This document shows, piece by piece, positions 59,455-64,000 of a stretch of DNA of 64,000 nucleotides. A program made the translations under genes and the position numbers. How positions within the stretch are numbered: the stretch's first letter is position 1; each line of letters opens with the position of its first letter. Origin of the DNA: Empedobacter stercoris (GTDB taxonomy: Bacteria > Bacteroidota > Bacteroidia > Flavobacteriales > Weeksellaceae); assembly GCF_965137335.1 (NCBI RefSeq), contig NZ_CBCRZD010000007.1. One strand, 5' to 3'. The notes beneath the pieces are model-generated. The model was not told where the DNA came from and did no database searches. It saw only the letters and a program-made list of their open reading frames with translations.

Positions 59455-60750
59455 TTATTCTACAATCAAGATAAAATAGTTCTTTTTACCTTTTTGTAAT
59501 AACACGTATTTATCTGCTATTAAATTTTCTGTTGTCAATACAAAATCATCTGCAACTTTTTCTTTGTTAACTGAAATTGCATTTGCTTTTAACTCACGTC
59601 GCGCTTCAGAATTCGATTTCAAGAAACCTGTTTTATCCGCTAACGCAGCTACAATATCTAATCCTTCTTCGATATCTGTCATCGCTACAGTTGCTTGTGG
59701 TACACCTTCGAAAACAGATAAGAATGTTTCTCCATCTAATTCTTTTAAATCTTCAGAAGTCGATTTTCCGAATAAAACCTGAGAAGCCTTTTCTGCTTTT
59801 CTCAATTCTTCGACACCATGCACTAAAATCGTAATCTCAGTTGCTAATTTACGTTGTAATTCACGTAAATGTGGTTCTTGACGGTGACGTTCGATCAAAT
59901 CATCAATCGCTTCTTTTTCTAAGAAAGTATAAATTTTGATGTAACGTTCTGCATCTGCATCTGCTTGATTTAACCAAAATTGGTAAAATTTATACGATGA
60001 TGTTCTTTTTTTGTCTAACCAAATATTTTCTCCTCCTTCAGATTTACCAAATTTAGAACCATCAGCTTTTGTTGTTAATGGACAAGTAAACGCAAACGCT
60101 TCTCCTTGAACTGTACGTCGAATTAATTCTGTTCCTGTCGTAATATTTCCCCATTGATCAGAACCTCCCATTTGCAATTTAACACCTAACTCTTTGTATA
60201 AATACAAATAATCGTAACCTTGAATTAATTGGTACGTAAATTCTGTAAACGACATTCCGACATTAGACTCTGATGAAAGACGCGATTTTACTGAATCTTT
60301 CGCCATCATATAGTTAACTGTAATATGTTTCCCTACGTTACGAGCGAAATCAATAAAAGAGAAATTTTTCATCCAATCGTAGTTATTCACCAATAAAGCT
60401 GAGTTACCATTGTTCGTATCAAAATCTAAGAAACGAGATAATTGCGCTTTAATTCCAGCTACATATTTATTTAATGTTTCTTCATCTAACAAACTTCTTT
60501 CTGCAGCTTTACCAGTTGGATCTCCAATAAATCCTGTTGCACCACCAACCAAAGCAATTGGACGATGTCCGTGACGTTGTAAATGAACCAATAAGAAAAT
60601 CGGAACCAAACTTCCTACGTGAAGAGAATCTGCAGTAGGATCAAAACCTACATAACCAGAAGTCATTTCTTTATTTAGTTGTTCTTCTGTCCCTGGCATT
60701 ATATTGTGAACCAGTCCTCTCCAAGTCAATTCTTCAATTAATGGATTCAT
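59455..60750 (-). CDS. tyrS: Tyrosyl-tRNA synthetase
   Basis: 431 residues, class Ic. HIGH-like H-V-G-S-L-V-P (42-48), the tyrosine pocket with G-G-S-D-Q-W-G-N (about 195-202), K-F-G-K-S as the KMSKS loop (about 235-239) and an S4-like RNA-binding domain at the C-terminus (about 365-431, R-E-L-K-A-N-A-I-S-V-N). Length is normal. Single-gene unit. Confidence 0.97.
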   Translation of the reverse strand: MNPLIEELTWRGLVHNIMPGTEEQLNKEMTSGYVGFDPTADSLHVGSLVPIFLLVHLQRHGHRPIALVGGATGFIGDPTGKAAERSLLDEETLNKYVAGIKAQLSRFLDFDTNNGNSALLVNNYDWMKNFSFIDFARNVGKHITVNYMMAKDSVKSRLSSESNVGMSFTEFTYQLIQGYDYLYLYKELGVKLQMGGSDQWGNITTGTELIRRTVQGEAFAFTCPLTTKADGSKFGKSEGGENIWLDKKRTSSYKFYQFWLNQADADAERYIKIYTFLEKEAIDDLIERHRQEPHLRELQRKLATEITILVHGVEELRKAEKASQVLFGKSTSEDLKELDGETFLSVFEGVPQATVAMTDIEEGLDIVAALADKTGFLKSNSEARRELKANAISVNKEKVADDFVLTTENLIADKYVLLQKGKKNYFILIVE

Positions 60751-60790
60751 AGTATATTTAATGTGTTTTTTATCTAAATTTTACGAGTTA

Positions 60791-60798
60791 CAAAGTTA
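60791..60798 (-). promoter_or_regulatory. tyrS promoter -7 box
   Basis: TAACTTTG on the minus strand, about 40 bases before the tyrS ATG; the -33 region is weak. Confidence 0.55.
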
Positions 60799-60881
60799 AG
60801 ATTTTTCAGTAGATTATAAATCAATAAAAAGAATAAAAACAATTTTGATATATTTATGAATAAATCCTTATAAAACCCCAC

Positions 60882-61784
60882 ATGCAAACGCTTTTTGAAA
60901 ACGAAAAATTCAAATGGATTAATTTACATAATCCAACGAAAGAAGAATTAGATGAAATTGCAACAAAATATAATTTTCAGAAATTAACGATAGAAGATAG
61001 TTTAGAACCTGGCCATTTACCAAAATACGAATCAGATGATCAAAATGTTTCGTTTTTATTGATTCGGTTTTTTGATAAAGAACATCGCATGTTGAAAAAC
61101 ATCATTCGAGAATTTAGTCACAAAATCAGTATTTACATAGGAACTGATTTTATCGTGACTGTTCATCAAAAAGAAACGGATATGTTTGATCGTATTCAGG
61201 AAAAATATCTTTCAAATCCTGATTTATCCAAAATAACGATTAAAGGAATATTGTATCGAATCATTTCCGAAACAATCAAAACTTACGAACAACCGGCTTA
61301 CAGAATGGATGAAGGTGTTGATTTATTAGAACAAATGATTTTTTCGGATGATTTTAGAAAAATCAAACTTCAAAACCTTTATCAAATTAAACGAGAAGCA
61401 ACCGCTTGTAAAAAAATATTAGATTATACATTAGAAGCGTTGAAAGAATATCGATTAGATCATAAACGCACAAGTTCCTCTCAAGATTTAATCGAAGAGA
61501 ATGTAAAAATGCTGCATTTACATTCACAAATTGTTGATGATGTCCAAAGTTTACTATCTATTTATCTTTCGATTAACGGTCAGAAATCGAATGAAATCAT
61601 GCAAACTTTAACCATTTTTTCAGCCTTTTTCTTACCCTTAACATTTATCGCTGGTATTTATGGAATGAATTTCAATTTTATGCCCGAATTGAATTACAAA
61701 TTAGGTTATCCAATTTGTTTACTTATCATGTTATTAGTGGTAATTTTTATTTACTTTTGGTTCAAGAAAAAGAGATATTTATAA
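60882..61784 (+). CDS. CorA-family divalent cation transporter
   Basis: 300 residues: cytosolic N-domain (1-235) with a long helical stalk, and two C-terminal membrane helices with the CorA signature Y-G-M-N (G-M-N at 261-263). The C-terminus K-K-K-R-Y-L is basic, as in the family. Transports Mg2+ or Co2+; the short length resembles the CorA group of Bacteroidota. Six bases before the next gene, so probably cotranscribed. Confidence 0.92.
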   Translation: MQTLFENEKFKWINLHNPTKEELDEIATKYNFQKLTIEDSLEPGHLPKYESDDQNVSFLLIRFFDKEHRMLKNIIREFSHKISIYIGTDFIVTVHQKETDMFDRIQEKYLSNPDLSKITIKGILYRIISETIKTYEQPAYRMDEGVDLLEQMIFSDDFRKIKLQNLYQIKREATACKKILDYTLEALKEYRLDHKRTSSSQDLIEENVKMLHLHSQIVDDVQSLLSIYLSINGQKSNEIMQTLTIFSAFFLPLTFIAGIYGMNFNFMPELNYKLGYPICLLIMLLVVIFIYFWFKKKRYL

Positions 61785-61790
61785 TTCAGT

Positions 61791-62792
61791 ATGATTTTCG
61801 TAACGGGAGGAACAGGTTTGGTTGGTGCGCATTTGTTGGTAGAATTAGCAAAAAAGCAACAGCCTATTCGTGCTTTAAAACGAAAAACATCCAACACAAA
61901 AACCATCGAAAATTTCTTTGCAGAACAAAATGCATCGCAATTTTATAGCTATATCAATTGGATTGATGGTGATTTGTTAGACGTCACAGAACTTCCGAAT
62001 TTATTAGAAGGAATCGAAACAATTTACCACGCTGCTGCATTTGTTTCATTTGATGAACGTCAAGAAGAAGAGATTTTTAATACCAATATTTTAGGAACAG
62101 AAGCATTGGTCAACGAAGCGATAGATACCGGAATAAAGGAGTTTTTCTTTATCAGCTCGATTGCTTCCATGGATGATATTAATCCTGTTACAAAAATGAT
62201 TGATGAACTTTCTCCTTGGAACAATAGCTTAACGCATTCGTCGTATTCTATTTCAAAATTTAGAGCTGAGATGGAAGTTTGGCGCGCTTCACAAGAAGGT
62301 GTTAAGGTGATTATTATTAACCCAGGTATCATCATCGGGACGTTAGATACAAAACGCGCAAGCGAAAGTTTGTTCCAACAAAATTCCTCGAAAAATGATT
62401 ATGCTCCTTCTGGCGGAACAGCTTTTGTTGATGTACGAGACGTTGTCAACATTTTATTTCAGTTGATTGACAAGCAACTTTTTAATCAAAAATTCATTGT
62501 AATTTCTGAAAATAAAACATACAAAGAAGTATTTGATTATGTCGCAATCAATAGCAAGCGATCTGTAAAAAATGTTTCGAATTTAACGTTAAAAATCATT
62601 AAAAACCTTTCTATTTTCAGTCGCATTTTTGGAGGAAAATACATGACGAAAGCCAATTATTATTCGTTAACATCTGTGACAAATTACGATAATTCTAAAG
62701 TCGTAAAAGCATTAGATTACAATTTCATTTCGGTAAAAGATGCCGTGGATTATCATTATACTCGTTTTCAAAAACTAAATTCTACAAAATAG
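61791..62792 (+). CDS. NAD-dependent epimerase/dehydratase family protein
   Basis: 333 residues, extended SDR: G-G-T-G-L-V-G-A-H (6-14) binds the cofactor, F-I-S-S-I-A-S (about 122-128) and Y-S-I-S-K (about 149-153) are the catalytic Ser and Tyr-Lys. C-terminus variable. Could act on nucleotide sugars or dihydroflavonol-like substrates; not decidable. Lies between a CorA gene and mvaD. Confidence 0.9.
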   Translation: MIFVTGGTGLVGAHLLVELAKKQQPIRALKRKTSNTKTIENFFAEQNASQFYSYINWIDGDLLDVTELPNLLEGIETIYHAAAFVSFDERQEEEIFNTNILGTEALVNEAIDTGIKEFFFISSIASMDDINPVTKMIDELSPWNNSLTHSSYSISKFRAEMEVWRASQEGVKVIIINPGIIIGTLDTKRASESLFQQNSSKNDYAPSGGTAFVDVRDVVNILFQLIDKQLFNQKFIVISENKTYKEVFDYVAINSKRSVKNVSNLTLKIIKNLSIFSRIFGGKYMTKANYYSLTSVTNYDNSKVVKALDYNFISVKDAVDYHYTRFQKLNSTK

Positions 62793-62794
62793 TT

Positions 62795-62802
62795 TACTTT
62801 TG
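62795..62802 (+). promoter_or_regulatory. -7 box directly before mvaD
   Basis: TACTTTTG ends four bases before the ATG at 62807, with no Shine-Dalgarno sequence between; mvaD may be leaderless from this promoter as well as cotranscribed with the epimerase-like gene. Confidence 0.5.
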
Positions 62803-62806
62803 TTTT

Positions 62807-63874
62807 ATGGAACAACAATTCATTTCAACACTTTCAATAACTGCTTCAGAATTAACATCAGGAAGCGTTTCAGCTAAAAGTCCATCAAATATTGCGTTGG
62901 TTAAATATTGGGGAAAAAAGAAAAATCAAATTCCAACCAATAGCTCTATCAGTTACACATTAACGAATAGTTACACGGAAACTGAATTAAGATTTTCTCC
63001 AAAAACTTCAGATACTTTTGAGGTAGACGTTTATTTGGAAGGTGAATTAAAAGAAAGTTTTGCACCAAAAATCATTACTTTTTTTGAACGAATTACCGCT
63101 TATATTCCATTCTTAAAGCATTATAAATTTGAAGTTCATACGCACAACTCTTTCCCACACAGCTCTGGAATTGCTTCTTCGGCATCTGGAATGTCTGCAT
63201 TGGCGTTATGTTTAGTGCAAATAGAAAATTTATTAGGCGCAAATTTATCTGAAGAAAATGCTTTGAAAAAAGCTTCTTTTTTAGCACGTTTAGGTTCTGG
63301 AAGTGCTTGTCGTTCGGTTTACAAAGGTTTGGTTGAATGGGGAGTAAATGACTTCATTGAAGGAAGTTCAGATTTATTTGGAACAAAATATCCTGATGCA
63401 GAAATTCATGATGTTTTCAAAACTTTTCATGATACCATTTTATTGATTCACGAAGGTCAAAAATCAGTTTCTTCTACTGTTGGTCATAACTTGATGAATG
63501 GACATCCATATGCGGAACGTCGTTTTGTAGAAGCAAATGAAAATTTAGAAAAATTATTAGCTATTCTGAAAGCTGGTGATGTGAAAGCATTTGGAGAATT
63601 AGTAGAACACGAAGCCTTAACGTTGCACGCCATGATGATGATGTCGAATCCTGCGTTTATTTTGATGAAACCAAATACAGTTGCAGCTTTAGAAAAACTG
63701 TGGGAATTCCGTCGTGAAACTGGAAATCAGTTATATTTTACACTTGACGCAGGAGCAAATATACATTTATTGTACCCTACACAAGATGCCGAAGCGATTG
63801 AAATTTTTATTGAAAATGAATTGAAACAATTCTGTCAAAATGGAAATTATATAAAAGATAAAGTGAGTTTTTAA
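62807..63874 (+). CDS. mvaD: Diphosphomevalonate decarboxylase
   Basis: 355-residue GHMP-fold enzyme forming isopentenyl diphosphate from mevalonate diphosphate. N-terminal K-S-P-S-N-I-A-L-V-K-Y-W-G-K (about 24-37) and the ATP loop P-H-S-S-G-I-A-S-S-A-S-G (about 115-126) are diagnostic; G-S-G-S-A-C-R-S (about 162-169) is the second active-site segment. It indicates a mevalonate pathway rather than the DXP route. Confidence 0.93.
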   Translation: MEQQFISTLSITASELTSGSVSAKSPSNIALVKYWGKKKNQIPTNSSISYTLTNSYTETELRFSPKTSDTFEVDVYLEGELKESFAPKIITFFERITAYIPFLKHYKFEVHTHNSFPHSSGIASSASGMSALALCLVQIENLLGANLSEENALKKASFLARLGSGSACRSVYKGLVEWGVNDFIEGSSDLFGTKYPDAEIHDVFKTFHDTILLIHEGQKSVSSTVGHNLMNGHPYAERRFVEANENLEKLLAILKAGDVKAFGELVEHEALTLHAMMMMSNPAFILMKPNTVAALEKLWEFRRETGNQLYFTLDAGANIHLLYPTQDAEAIEIFIENELKQFCQNGNYIKDKVSF

Positions 63875-64000
63875 TCACTTATAAATTTTATTAAAAAAAG
63901 TCATTAGCGTCCTAAACGTTAAAAGAAAGCGTAAAAAAAGCGCGTAAATTTCGGATCTCAAATTATCTTTGAGTTGGACACCAAAAAAAACACGCGCTTG
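63875..64000. other. Region after mvaD with an inverted repeat at the window edge
   Basis: AAGCGCGT (63938-63945) is inverted as ACGCGCTT (63992-63999) around a CTCAAA...TTTGAG hairpin. It may be the start of an insertion element or a structured intergenic region. No ORF. Confidence 0.35.

Overview
The window looks like a chromosomal segment of a low-GC flavobacterium (Bacteroidota, Flavobacteriales; a Weeksellaceae/Empedobacter-like genome is my guess, not shown). Supporting signs are TAnnTTTG-type -7 promoter boxes, few Shine-Dalgarno sequences, Ala-Gln signal cleavage sites, a type IX secretion sorting domain, two SusC/SusD pairs, a GlnRS, a mevalonate-pathway decarboxylase and a tRNA without encoded CCA. 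No phage, CRISPR array or complete insertion sequence was found.

Layout. 1-2.3 kb: the GTPase hflX and a broken T9SS-secreted protein gene. 2.4-10.95 kb: the complete histidine operon hisG-D-C-(four-helix-bundle gene)-B-H-A-F-IE, preceded by a six-His-codon leader peptide and an attenuator. Its junctions, except hisF-hisIE, hold low-complexity repeats built from TTAAGT and ACTTAA words that I did not see elsewhere in the window. 12-17.3 kb: an ankyrin protein, a DUF2271 protein with an ApbE-type flavinylation motif, a PepSY membrane flavoreductase and ApbE, which together suggest an extracytoplasmic electron-transfer module. 17.4-18.7 kb: small membrane ORFs, a methyltransferase gene with an early amber codon, and a structured RNA-like element.

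18.7-26 kb: S41 peptidase lipoprotein, an unknown exported protein, an HD hydrolase, rpsP-rimM, glnS, a lipoprotein and radC. 26-34.3 kb: a cell-surface glycan cluster (deacetylase-like protein, FemAB/GNAT-like transferase, DUF2723-like membrane protein, metzincin lipoprotein, then divergently two flippases around a GT4 glycosyltransferase). 34.3-42.6 kb: housekeeping genes (HAD nucleotidase, SDR, tRNA-Arg, PfkB kinase, hisS, recF-DUF721-hydrolase).

42.6-57.3 kb: a minus-strand outer-membrane uptake block with two SusC/SusD pairs, then a DUF5689 lipoprotein with a TonB receptor. These last two lie divergently from a secreted endonuclease/exonuclease/phosphatase and suggest a nucleic-acid or phosphate scavenging locus. 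57.4-64 kb: that nuclease with a detached trpA, then tyrS, a CorA transporter, an epimerase-like protein and mvaD.

The most unusual points are the repeat-filled his operon carrying an S23-type four-helix-bundle gene, the his attenuator with an additional competing hairpin, the flavinylation module, and two genes disabled by point lesions.
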